Source: Sipunculus nudus
Lineage: Eukaryota; Annelida; Sipuncula; Golfingiida; Sipunculidae
Assembly (NCBI GenBank): GCA_026874595.1
Contig: CM049311.1
Span: 34,887,176-34,951,175 of the forward strand
Length of the DNA stretch: 64,000 bases
Direction: 5' to 3'
How positions within the stretch are numbered: the first letter of the stretch is position 1; each line of letters opens with the position of its first letter. Positions 51,354 to 63,700 of this stretch are shown piece by piece. The notes below the pieces were generated by a model. That model saw only the letters and a program-made list of their open reading frames with translations, was not told where the DNA came from and made no database searches. The translations under genes and the position numbers were made by a program.

Positions 51354-52930
51354 CCGACACTGTATATCACTATGTTATCATAGACACAAATAGTAGCCAG
51401 TTATATTTAAGGAGAGTGCCCATCTCCCTTAGTTATACATACTGGTCCAGAGAAGATGAAGTCGGAGAAGTACCTACTTAATTTCCATATATTATATCAT
51501 AAAACAAATGCCATTATTTTCTCGATATGATGAACTCTACTTCACTCATGTGCGCTCTTGTCGCTGTGAATGCAGCATATGTATATATTAGCAATATACA
51601 GTACATGCATGCGTATGTTAAGAATGTGATGGAAAATACAAAACCATTGAAACCACGCTTAATTGATTAAATTGCTTTTATTTTCAAACGGCATCAATAA
51701 TGAGTAACTGGTTCAGAAAACACTCCTCCTTGAACAAATGTCACAGACAATACATTCAGTCCTGTAATAAAAACTCTTGATATTGCGTCAGGTCATTCAT
51801 TACGCGAACCTGCCGGTGAGCCGAGTTTTTACTTAAGGCCACAAAACATGCTTGTCGGGCTAAGTTCAAGTATGTGCCGGCAGGTATCAACGGTGGGTAT
51901 AGAGTGTGAGCTCCCAGTGGAGTCAATTTATCATCAATGGGTAAGGGGGGGGGGGGGGATGTTCACATTTGAAATATCACATTTTCTCCATTGCACATGT
52001 AATTATATTTACAGTATAGTTAAATTCTAACCCACGCAGGCTCAGACAGATAGTATTTTATATTACATACTCAGAAATAATGTTCAGTTTGGCATCGTGA
52101 TAGTCATAGTCAGTCAAAAGTTTCAAGTTTGTTTAAATGCGTAGGATGTGTTAGTTACTTAATTTAAATGTAACACTTAATATTTATGCTATTTTATGCA
52201 TAATGGTAATTAAATTGAACTTATTTCTCTTACATTGATTGTTCAAATAATTAAATCAGTTTCCCTAGGCACTCCCCATGGTTCGGTTTGGTGCGTTCGG
52301 CTGTCTTAAGTAGTCATCTCTGGCAAAATCGCCTTCAATAAAATGAACAAAAAAGGCATTTAAAATTAATATTAGATCCATGAATTAATTATCATTTTAG
52401 ACCTGGTGTAGTGGTCTTTCTGATGGTATATGTGTCTATGAAATTCACATTCTTATATTTGAAATTTAAACATACTTTAACATTTTAATTTTTTAAAGGT
52501 TCACGATTTTAAGCAAAAAGTACTTCCAGTCGGCTTATACTAAACTCAAAACCGTTTTGTGGTGATTCCTCTCTCATGTTTTTTTTTCTTATTCTAAACT
52601 GAATTTTTAAATATTGATTCAATAAAAAAGTTTTAATTTCATTTTAAAAATGGAACAAACACGATAGAGGAAACAAAAAAGGATTGTGATACAGCCATGT
52701 AGTTAAATATAAGTCCAATAAAAATTCGTTTGCTGTTACTGATTGCTTAAATTTGTGTACCAGTGAAAATTAAAATTAAAACAATGGTAAAATTTCCTAC
52801 ATGAAAATAAATGTAAATTTCATAAATATATATATATACAATCAGAAAAAACTTTGCACCCAGTTTAACAAGCTATATAGTTAATGGGCTGTTATATTCA
52901 TTTGAAACCCCTTTTGGATTATTTTTTAAA
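51351..52930. other. Region with no recognised gene
   Basis: AT-rich DNA with a poly-G run near 51945-51957. No splice-bounded coding segment could be supported on either strand. Confidence 0.4.
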
Positions 52931-52936
52931 TCAGGG

Positions 52937-53092
52937 TTTTTTTTGTCAGGGATGCTACCGTTAGAGTTGGAGAAAACCATCGGTCTTGGACAGTCCGCTA
53001 CAACCCACTCTCACAGCCAAGACGGGAATCGAACCCATGTCTCCATAGGAGAGTAGATTGTTAACACTCGACTGTACTGGCCAAATCATCCC
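52937..53092 (-). mobile_element. tRNA-derived SINE candidate
   Basis: On the minus strand a tRNA-like head (about 53090-53018) has a TGGCCAGTACAG A-box-like start and a perfect B-box, GGTTCGATTCC (53025-53035), with a pairing T stem (ATGGG/CCCGT). A short body follows, then an A8 tail (52944-52937). It is about 155 bp. Target duplications are not clear, so a tRNA pseudogene remains possible. Confidence 0.45.
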
Positions 53093-53473
53093 CTGTAATG
53101 AAAAATAATATGATATTTCAATGCTTTACAGCTATTCATATTTTACATATGATAATGAAAAGATATTTGTTTGATTGACAAACAACAATGGTCATCAGAT
53201 CATAACCCGCCACATTTGTCCATTCGATCGTCAGCAGATGGCGCTCTATGCATGATTAATTGCTTGAATGGAGTTGGTGGTTGTGATGTTGTACGATGCC
53301 AAATTCGTGTCTCTTAGTAAAGGTAAGGCGTATATATATAGAACTTGGGTCTGTTATGTGATGGGCATTGCATCCAAGACAGACACCGGGCCCTGAAGTG
53401 ATTGGCTTCGATCGTCACAAAAATAAACCAGAAATCACTTAAATCTAGCAATGCATGTTTTTATTCTTTCCTA

Positions 53474-53512
53474 AAACAAGGGACCCATAGTTCACGGTGT
53501 TCAGCTGAAGTT
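53474..53512 (+). mobile_element. Orphan left end of the hairpin-ended family
   Basis: AAACAAGGGACCCATAGTTC followed by ACGGTGTTCAGCTGAAGTT matches the left ends of copies A-C. No right-end hairpin in matching orientation follows before copy D, so this is a truncated or disrupted element. Confidence 0.55.
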
Positions 53513-53799
53513 CACCTTGAATGTAAAAATCTAAAATAATAACAAATGGAGATAATGTCTGAATGGAAAATGTAACACAAGTCATGGTTGGTTGATATGC
53601 TAGGTTTGTATTGACGTATAAGAAATATTTTTGTCAATTTTGTATAGAGTATACAGTTGTAATAATAAATAAAGGGGGGGGGGGGGGGGGGTGAGACACC
53701 AGCATATTTATACAGGATATGAAATTCAATCCAACAGAGATTACAGGAAAAAAAGTTGATTCGCAAATTGCTGAATTTTAAAAATGGAGAGTCTGACAG

Positions 53800-54440
53800 G
53801 TAGACAAACAAAGCTGATCACTATACCTCCCATTCTGCTGGGCAGGAAAATTATAAACAAATGATCCTCATTTTTAATTATATCAAATTGTTTTTAAATT
53901 TAACAATTCTATACATTTGCAATATTACACATCTGAATATATAAGTTGCCCTAAAAAATTCAGACTCGATTAGTTTAAACCCATACACATACAGCATATG
54001 AAAGTTATTTCCACAGTGCTTATAGGAAAAATGTTCATAATTAATATATTTAATGAAGAACAGAGAGAAGAAGGACCGACAGAGCTGATCAGAGCAGATT
54101 TCCCATTTGCTTTCGGCAAGGATATGTTTCAATTAGTTCTTATTTTTTTACTATTTTATTTAATTCAGTCAATTTTATACATTTGCAATAAAACTGATGT
54201 ACCCAGTGCAGAGGTGCAAGACTAAGAGGCAAAGTGGGGGGGGGGGGGGGGGGGGGGGAATACAACACATCTGCAGATACATACACGACCAGGACATTCA
54301 AGCCGATCACTTATTTCCCATTCTGCTGAAGTAGGAAAAAAAGAACAAATGTTTGTATTAGATCCTCATTTTTTTATTTCATCTTTTTTATCAAATTTAA
54401 AAAAACATATTTATATGAATATATAAGTTGCATCATCATA
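53800..54440. repeat. Diverged tandem duplicate with poly-G spacers
   Basis: The segment 53810-53960 (CTGATCACTATACCTCCCAT, AAATGATCCTCATTTTTA, ATATATAAGTTGC) recurs at 54298-54440, and a weaker middle relative lies at 54084-54200. Poly-G runs sit at 53673-53690, 54236-54258 and about 54699. It is not coding. Confidence 0.5.
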
Positions 54441-54494
54441 CATCCCTAATTTTGTCACATAACACCACACATTGCATACAAATGTATAAACATG

Positions 54495-54573
<79 letters not shown>
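54495..54573. repeat. (TA)n microsatellite with interruption
   Basis: TA repeats broken once by TACATA. Confidence 0.95.
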
Positions 54574-54574
<1 letters not shown>

Positions 54575-55575
54575 GCCACACAAATATATCTCTATTTTTT
54601 GTCACAAAGTTTATTTTCTTGTGGCTGACTTCATGGCAGAGTTGAAAGTAATCATATAAATACGAGCAGCTTTATATTTGGCAAACTTCTTTTTTGTTGG
54701 GGGGAGGGGGGGGGGGAGGGGATAAACAGAAAATGATTTCTTCCTGGTAATGGGCTAATTATATGCAAAAACTATGGTATAATGAGTAAAAGGGTTATGG
54801 AGAAAACAAAGGCACTTTGATAACGTTCGCTCAAACCTGTATGCCAGGGGTGGGCAAACGAGTCCATGACATTCTCGCATAGAAGAACGCTATCCAATCA
54901 GTTTTTACAGAAATAAATGACGGCCAAGCCAGGGCAATGTTACCAGAGGAGTGTGAAATCTGAGAAAATAAATGTTGCTTTTCTTGAAATGAAGGAAATG
55001 AGTCGTATTTTTTTTAAATATATGAGAAAAACTAAATAGGTGTGCAAATAATTAGCCTTCACACTTGACAGTTTTGGTCACCGTCATGATCTGTACAAAA
55101 AGTTATAAGACACAGGCTATCTTTACATGTTGTTTATAAAAATTACATCCTTACAAGTGTAACGAGCACTGGCCTTAGTACATTCCTGTACCACAGACAA
55201 AAAACATAGCTGTCCAGAGAAATGCAGTCAGGTATTTCTTTTATAAACGGTGGGCTTTCAAATTGGGTTTTACCTGATTTAAAATTTCTTGAAACTAAGT
55301 CAGTTTTACAGAGGAACTCGCTTTCCTTTTTCATCGACAAGTCATCTTTAGTTGTACTCATTTGAATCCTGACGATCCTCTGAAGGGGAGTTAAGAATAT
55401 GAAAATGAAATATATAAAACAAAGCCTTGTGCATCATTCAGTACAGAGAAACTTTTGAAATTTTGCCCCCCCCCCCCCCCAAAATGCATTTTTTCCCTTC
55501 CGTCAACCTATATTTGTAAACCTGTTTTTTAGCTCAGCTGACTGAAAGTCATCTGAGCTATAGCGATCACTCTTT

Positions 55576-55618
55576 GTCCGTCGTCCGTCTGTCCGTCTGT
55601 CCGTCTGTCCGTCCGTTA
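55576..55618. repeat. GTCCGTC(T) tetranucleotide-like run
   Basis: Repeated CCGTCTGT/CCGTCGT words directly inside the hairpin end of copy D. GACGGAC-type words also occur near the corresponding end of copy C (about 13015-13032) and of the 16.6-18.7 kb element (about 18632-18660). Confidence 0.8.
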
Positions 55619-55619
55619 A

Positions 55620-58600
55620 CCAGGCACAAATCGTAACCGCTGGACCTAGAACCTTGTAACTTGGGATTCTGAGAGGTCCATAAAAAATCTCCTTGGAAAC
55701 CAGAAATTAGGTCTCTGTTACCCATATCCTTCGAGCTATGTGGCCCCAAAGTACCCCCCAGAAAAGTCAAAAATTTCATACAAAAACTTCAATATCTCAT
55801 TAACTACTTGACTGATGGTCATGATTTTTGGCATACATATTGATCATGAGATGTTACATCACTTCCTGCAGACTGGTGGCGCCACATGTATTTTTCGATT
55901 TTTTACGAATTTTTTTCTCTATTTTTGAGACCTTTAAAAATGTGAACATCTGTTAACAAGGCACAAATCATAAAGACTGGACTTAGAATCTTAATTCTTG
56001 ACACACTGAGAGGTCCATGAAAAATCTCCTTGGAAACCAGAAATTAGGTCTCTGTTACCCATATCCTTTGAGCTATGGGGCCCCAAAGTACCCCCCAGAA
56101 TAGTAAAAAATTTCATACAAAAACTTCAATATCTCAATAACTACATCACTGATGGTCTTCATTTTTGGCATACATATTGATCATGAGATGTTCGATCAGT
56201 TCCTGCAGACTGGTGGCGCCACATGTATTTTTCGATTTTTTACGAATTTTTTTCTCTATTTTTGAGACCTTTAAAAATGTGAACATCTGTTAACAAGGCA
56301 CAAATCATAAAGACTGGACTTAGAATCTTAATTCTTGACACACTGAGAGGTCCATGAAAAATCTCCTTGGAAACCAGAAATTAGGTCTCTGTTACCCATA
56401 TCCTTTGAGCTATGGGGCCCCAAAGTACCCCCCAGAATAGTAAAAAATTTCATACAAAAACTTCAATATCTCAATAACTACATCACTGATGGTCTTCATT
56501 TTTGGCATACATATTGATCATGAGATGTTCGATCAGTTCCTGCAGACTGGTGGCGCCACCTGTACTGTTTGATTTTTTACGATTTTTTCCTCTATTTTTG
56601 AGACCTTTGAGGATGCTGTCATCTGTTAGCGTGGCACAAATCGTAACGACTGGACCTAGAATCTTCATTTTCGACACACTGAGAGACCTATGAAAAGTCT
56701 CCATGGAAACCAGAAATTAGGTCTCTGTTACCCATATCCTTTGAGCTATGGGGTCCAAAATTACCCCCCAGAATAGTCAAAAATTTCATACAAAAACTTC
56801 AATATCTCATTAACTACATCACTGATGGTCATGATTTTTGACATACATATTGATCATGAGATGTTTCATCAGTTTGTGCAGACTGGTGGCGCCACCTGTA
56901 TTTTTCAATGTTCACGAATTTTTTTCTCCATTTTTGAGACCTTTAAGAATGTAGTTATCTGTCAACAGGGTACAAATTGTAACGACTGGACCTAGAATCT
57001 TCCTTCTTGACACACAGGGAGACCCATGATAAGTCTCCATGGAAACCTGAAATTTGGTCTCTGTTACCCATATCCTTCGAGCTATGTGGCCCCAAAGTAC
57101 CCCCCAGAAAAGTCAAAAATTTCATACAAAAACTTCAATATCTCATTAACTACTTGACTGATGGTCATGATTTTTGGCATACATATTGATCATGAGATGT
57201 TACATCACTTCCTGCAGACTGGTGGCGCCACCTGTATTTTTTTATTTTTTTACGAATTTTTTTCTCTATTTTTGAGACCTTTAAAAATGTGAACATCTGT
57301 TAACAAGGCACAAATCATAAAGACTGGACTTAGAATCTTAATTCTTGACACACTGAGAGATCCATGAAAAATCTCCTTGGAAACCAGAAATTAGGTCTCT
57401 GTTACCCATATCCTTTGAGCTATGGGGCCCCAAAGTACCCCCCAGAATAGTAAAAAATTTCATACAAAAACTTCAATATCTCAATAACTACATCACTGAT
57501 GGTCTTCATTTTTGGCATACATATTGATCATGAGATGTTCGATCAGTTCCTGCAGACTGGTGGCGCCACCTGTACTGTTTGATTTTTTACGATTTTTTCC
57601 TCTATTTTTGAGACCTTTGAGGATGCTGTCATCTGTTAGCGTGGCACAAATCGTAACGACTGGACCTAGAATCTTCATTTTCGACACACTGAGAGACCTA
57701 TGAAAAGTCTCCATGGAAACCAGAATTAGGTCTCTGTTACCCATATCCTTCGAGCTATGGGGCCCAAAATTACCCCCCAGAATAGTCAAAATTTCATACA
57801 AAAACTTCAATATCTCATTAACTACATCACTGATGGTCATGATTTTCGACATACATATTGATCATGAGATGTTTCATCAGTTTGTGCAGACTGGTGGCGC
57901 CACCTGTATTTTTCAATGTTCACGAGTTGTTTTCTCCATTTTTCAGACCTTTAAGGATGTAGTTATCTGTCAACAGGGTACAAATTGTAACGACTGGACC
58001 TAGAATCTTCCTTCTTGACACACAGGGAGACCCATGATAAGTCTCCATGGAAACCTGAAATTTGGTCTCTGTTACCCATATCCTTTGAGCTATGGCACTC
58101 CAAAGTACAGCTCAGAATAATGGAAAATTTGATACAAAAGCTAAAGTATCTGAACAACTAATGCAGAGATAACCATAATTGTTTGCATGGATATTGATCA
58201 TAGAGTGTTTCATAAGTTTCTGCAGACTGGTGGCACCACCTGTATTTGTTCGTTTTCTTTTACGAAATTTTTCTGTATTTTTGAGACCTTTAAAGATATG
58301 AACATATGTTCACAGGGCACAAATCATAAAAACTGGACCAAGAATCTTCATTCTTGACACACAGGGAGACCCATGAAAAGTCTCCATGGAAAACTTGAAA
58401 TTAGGTCTCTGTTACCCATATTCTTTAAGCTGTATGGGTCCAAAATACCCCCCCCCCCCAGAATAATGGAAAATTTGATACAAAAACTGCAGTATTTCAA
58501 TAACTACAACACTGATGGTCATGATTTTAGGCATACATATTGATCATGAGCTGTTCCATCAGTTTCTGCAGACTGGGTGTGCCACCTCTATTTTTTTTTT

Positions 58601-58940
58601 CAAATTTTTACAAATTTTTTTCTTTTTTTTGAGACCTTTAAAGATGTGGTTATCTGTCAACAGGGTACAAATCGCAACAACTGGACCTAGAATCTTCATT
58701 CTTGTCATGCAAGGAGGCCCATGAAAGGTGCCTGTGGAAACTTGAAATTAGGTCTCTGTTACCCATATCCTTCAAGCTATAGGGGTACTCCGAAGTATCC
58801 CTCAGAATAATGGACAATTTGATACAAAAACTGAAGTATCTGAACAACTAATGCAGAGATCACCATGATTTTTTGCATGGATATTGACCATTAAGTGTTT
58901 TTATTAGTTTCTGCAGACTGGTGGAGCCACCTGTATTTTT
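55620..58940. repeat. 337-bp tandem array, ten units
   Basis: The marker GGTCTCTGTTACCCATAT recurs near 55710, 56047, 56384, 56720, 57056, 57394, 57729, 58064, 58404 and 58751, at intervals of 335-347 bp. Each unit also has GGACCTAGAATCTT, ATATTGATCATGAG, CTGCAGACTGGTGGCGCCAC and CTCTATTTTTGAGACCTTTA. A three-unit block of about 1010 bp is duplicated almost exactly (about 56.2-56.85 kb versus 57.2-57.86 kb). The repeated open frames are not genes. Confidence 0.92.
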
Positions 58941-60012
58941 GTATCCGCCAAAACGAAGTTTTGCGGATACTATGTTTTTGACCGAGTTCCTCCGCCGCAG
59001 CGGCGTTCGTTTCCAGAGAGCTCCTCGGAGACTAATGGACCGATTTTTCCCAAACTTACACCTATTATCGGGTCACATGTGAACTGGTGCCTAACCAATT
59101 TGCATTGACCTCTGACCTTTCCTCTCTATCCAGTGTCCATTTGTGGGTCTGTTTCCACTCATAAACCCTCATATCTCGGGAACCGTTTGACCGATCAGGA
59201 AATAAAATTGATACAAATGTAGCCCTTGGATTGCTTTATAACATACACAAAAAATGGTGGCGCCACCTGTAACCATGTTTGCACAGTGTCCATCTGTTCA
59301 TCTGCCTTGGGTTAAAATCACTCATATCTCTGCAGTGAATTGACTAATTCACCTGAAATTCGTCATGTGTATACATCCAGGATAGCTTTCTTGATTTTAT
59401 GACAGGTGGCGCCACCTACGTTCACGTTCACGCTGATGACATCCAAGCTTATATCTCGGGAACCGTTTGACCGATCAGGAAATAAAATTTATACAAATGT
59501 AGCCCTTTGATAGCTCTGTAACATACACAAAAAATGGTGGCGCCACCTGTAACAATGTTTGCACAGCGTCTGTCTGTTAGTCTGCCGTGGCCTAAAATTA
59601 CTCATTTCTCTGTAGTGGTTCGACATAACTGCCTAAAATTTTGCAGGTTTATACATCGTGGACAGCTTTCTTGATTTTATGACAGGTGGCGCCACCTACA
59701 TTCTAGTTAACGCTGGACACATCCAAGCTCATATCTCAGGAACCATTTGACCGATTGGGCCAAAATTGTGCATGTGTTTAGATCTCACATAGGTCTTTAT
59801 CATACACAAAACTGGAGGGGTTACCTGCAAAGATTTTTGCACAGTGTTTGTCTGTTTGTCTGCCATGGGCAAAAATCGCTCATATACATGTAGTGGTTTG
59901 ACTTTTCTGCCTAAAATTTTGCAGGTGTATACAACTTGGACAGCTTTCTGGATTTGTGGTAGGTGGCACAACCTACATACACATTTATAGATACATGTAG
60001 TCACTTGTCGGT
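58940..60012. mobile_element. Nested element with a 281-bp tandem array and a hairpin end
   Basis: It starts with the hairpin GTATCCGCCAAAAC-GAA-GTTTTGCGGATAC (58941-58970). It then has three units of about 281 bp marked by ATATCTC(G/A)GGAACC(G/A)TTTGACCG (59171, 59452, 59733), each with paired GGTGGCGCCACCT-type sites. The copy D array unit is interrupted at CCTGTATTTTT (58939) and resumes at CCCGTATTCTAG (about 60014), so this is an insertion. Confidence 0.6.
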
Positions 60013-60210
60013 TACCCGTATTCTAGTTTTAAAAGTTTACACATTTTTCTCTATTTTTGAGATATATAAATACAGACTAAATCTTGGCCTGTTGGTTAAT
60101 CTGTTTGATGCTTCAGTTGAATGGGTATATACTACCATTCTGATGATAAAATTTCCTTTTGCGAATCTCTTCCCAGTCAGCTGAGCGTCATGACCCATGG
60201 GTCACTTGTT

Positions 60211-60694
60211 AATACATAAAAGAACATGTCGCTCCTGCACTCTGTCTTATGTAGCACTAAAAGAAAGCTGAATAATGACTCCAGAAACCTTGTCCAGGAT
60301 GGATTGTGTGCAACTGCATAGATTCTGAGAAACTTTCTGGTATCATTTATGAAGCAACACAACATAATTCAGTTTCATATAAAGTATTTGTTTGTGTACT
60401 ATTATATGATAGTGTATGAATTATTATTGTATTTTCATAGGGGTAAATTTATCTTTTTGTCGAAGCGGCCCGCTAAAGATGTATCGATTATTTCATTCCC
60501 GGCTCTATTAGCAATTAATGACTAGCCTAGATTCCATGCATCGGTTATTCGAAGTATATAGTATACAGCGCTAGTACATGTATTCAGTATTCAAAGGGAT
60601 ACAATTACAGCGAAATTTTGGGATATTTCTGAGCATTACTGCTGTAATGTAACGAGAGGAAGTCTCAAGCATAAAGTGTTTGACATAGGAGGAA

Positions 60695-60755
<61 letters not shown>

Positions 60756-63700
60756 ACGAAATGGGGTATAATTACATTTGGTAATTCCCCTTCCCAATGT
60801 CGTTTGTGAAAGCTTTTCCTCCCATTAAGGGAACCTAAATTTTAAAGGATGTTCGTGCACAGTTCAATTTTACCCAAGGTTACCTCTTGTTGTTTTTACA
60901 AGCAACTGAACAGAGAGGGTCATTTACCACCTAGAAAGAAAGCACATTTAGCACCTGAACGAAATTAGTCTAACTCGTTCTCACCTACATTGCCGTTTGA
61001 AAACGGAACGAACAAATAAGCAATGTGAAAACTAAGTCCAGGGGGAATGGCGCTGATTGGGAGGTCGGGGGGAAAAGGTCACACAAGCTGTTCTAGAGAT
61101 GACACTTTTCCACTGGGGGGGGGGGGGGGGATTGCTGTGATTTGGTTAAAATTGTTTTCGCCTATGTGCTCCCATTCGTGTTAGCCCATGAGTATATATG
61201 GAAACGCCCTGGTGTTATTACCAAAGGATCGTTTTTATCACGTTGCATTCGCTTATATTTGCCCCCCCCCCCTCCCAAAAAAAAAGTTTTGTTCTCAGGC
61301 ACTTTTTTTCAGAAATCAGGGCGGGCTGGCGATTTTTTTTATCCAATTTTGAATGTTTCGATAAAAATGTCATATGATCAGGGAAAATTATGATAAAAGG
61401 CTTAACAGATTTTTTTTTTTTTGCTCAACACGTAAAAGCACTACACAACAAAGGAAGTCTTATCAAAATTAATTTATCTTCTTGAAAGAAATGTCCGAGC
61501 GGCTGGAGCTCAAAAATTGATAATTTTCTATTGAAAATCAAAATAAAATTTTTTGATACGGGGAAGGGGTGGGGGGTTAAATGGATGCGCGCGGTTTGAG
61601 AACAATACCCTTTTTTCGGCCTTACGGGCCATATATATTATACTGGTAACAGGTCCCCACCTCCACGGAAAGGAGGAGGTTTAGCCTTAAATATTGGGTA
61701 AACACAAAGAAAAAGGTAATTTTCCCCCGGTGAAGGGTGGTAAAATCCCTATACCTCCTCCCTGGTTCCGTCCTTTTGTTCATCATTTTGCATGCGATCG
61801 GTGGCGCTGACGAACCATCCAACAATAAATACTGAGATACATTGGAGAACGCTCCTTATAGATCAATATTCGCAAGAACAATGCACAAATTAAGTAAATG
61901 ATCTCCCTACGAATACAAGCTATCGGACTATTATGATACCCTTAAGCACGTACTTTATTTAGATGTCTCCTTCTTCATCTAAAACCATTGCAGTCGGCTT
62001 GTTATATTTGCCAGTCTCGTAAATATCTTGATTCCTTTGTGTCAAATATAAGGGCCTATGCTCAAAACTCGGTCACTTTTTATACTAAAGAGGACTCGTT
62101 TCTTGTATTGAGTAACAATTACCAAAGGAGTCTATTCCGATAGCTTATGTTTTTTAACTAAAGACTATAACTTGAACCTTTATGAAAATAGGCTAGAAAA
62201 CGCCGATCCAACCGCACACAGGCTGATTGTTTTGTATATATCCAAGTGTTTAAAACATTTAGGGGGCTGCAAACAATTTTAAACACATTCATCAAGGACA
62301 TTTGGCGGCAAGTATGATGAACCAGATTTTTCAAAGGGCGTTTTGCGACTAGTGACCTTTATATTGCCACACATATGCAATTAACCCAATAAAATAGCTA
62401 ATACATCCGTCCCTGAATCTTCCTGACAAGATAAGATCTACTTTTTTTGTATGTATATAGGAAAAGCCAGAGTTGTGTGCTTTGAAAGTCACTTCAATCA
62501 ATACGCCTTGAGCATCTTCTGCAGCTTACGCGAGACAGCGGATTGACATCAGGACAACAAATCTGGATACAATCTACAACCTGCTTAACATTGCCTATGT
62601 GTGAGAAATCCTTATATATTCAATTATATATAAAAAATATATCAATTAAAGATCAATGAAAACATGAAGTTCAACATTGTCCAGACAGCTGATGACGGGG
62701 AATTTTACCGTTTATATGGATTTTTCAAGAACTGAACGTTTAACAATTAATGTTAATTTTTCTTATTCTTTTTTGGCGGATAATGAAAAGAAAAACCCAG
62801 GTAGATTTCACTAAAACAAAATTTCACACTTCTTGTATGCAGATTGCACTACAAGTTTTGTCACTTTTGTAATTTGTAGATAGAGCGCATAAGCATTAGG
62901 GCATATTTAGCTTTATTGATATGCATCCACTTAATTCCGAGGTTTAGGTCAATTGGAACTTCATATGACGAAATTTATTACGAACTGCGTGTCGCTTCTG
63001 ATAAAAATGAAAATGAGGGAAGCAGGGGCGTTAATATAGTGGGATGGGGGTATATATCCCCCACTTTTTGGCAAGGATGGATTGCCAATGTATATATTCA
63101 TTCACCAACACCATTCAGAGAATAATATTTATATATTGCAAATGAAATATATTAATAAGTAAATGTATATAGACTTTGGTTCATCTATGAGTTAACTATG
63201 AATTATCATATACACATTATACATTATAATACATTATTTTCTAAAACCTTATACTTAATTGTAATATATTTGAAATGTGTCATACAGACGCAAGAACGGT
63301 ATATATATATATATGTATATGTATGTGTGTGTGTATCTGTGTCTGTGGGTCTGTGTCTGCGTGTCACCGCCCCACCCTTGAAGATAAATTGACGCAATTG
63401 TCGGGAAGGATGAACGCCACCAAGGTTTATACCAGATAAATGGTGGCGACTTTTTACATGGGTAAATATTGCCTTATTTATGAGATCTAAGATTGAGGTA
63501 GCGAAGGAAAGTGATTAATTGACGATGATTAAAAAACAGGAATTTATTGATATTTAATGCCTGTCGCTTTCAAAGTATACATCCAAGACGGACCAGGCAT
63601 ATTTGGAAAGAAACGAATGTGTCTAGTGAAAAAAAATCAGTGGGACCTAAGCTGAAATCCAATATCTACTGTCTGTATTGGCTAGTTTCGGATTTCCACG

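Larger units (their letters stand above)
55525..60210 (-). mobile_element. Hairpin-ended element, copy D (largest)
   Basis: In inverted orientation the hairpin end lies at the left (AGCTCAGCTGACT-GAA-AGTCATCTGAGCT, 55531-55559), followed by GTCCGTCT repeats. The other end lies at the right (CAGCTGAGCGTCATGACCCA, TGGGTCACTTGTT, 60178-60210). The interior is a 337-bp tandem array (about 55620-58940), a nested second element (about 58940-60012), and a short resumption of the array unit (about 60013-60060). It is about 4.7 kb with no transposase frame. Confidence 0.65.

Noticed and set aside
56483-57852. Repeated identical frames (73 and 63 codons) on both strands
   Set aside because: Identity comes from the recent 1010-bp duplication in the 337-bp array, not from coding constraint.
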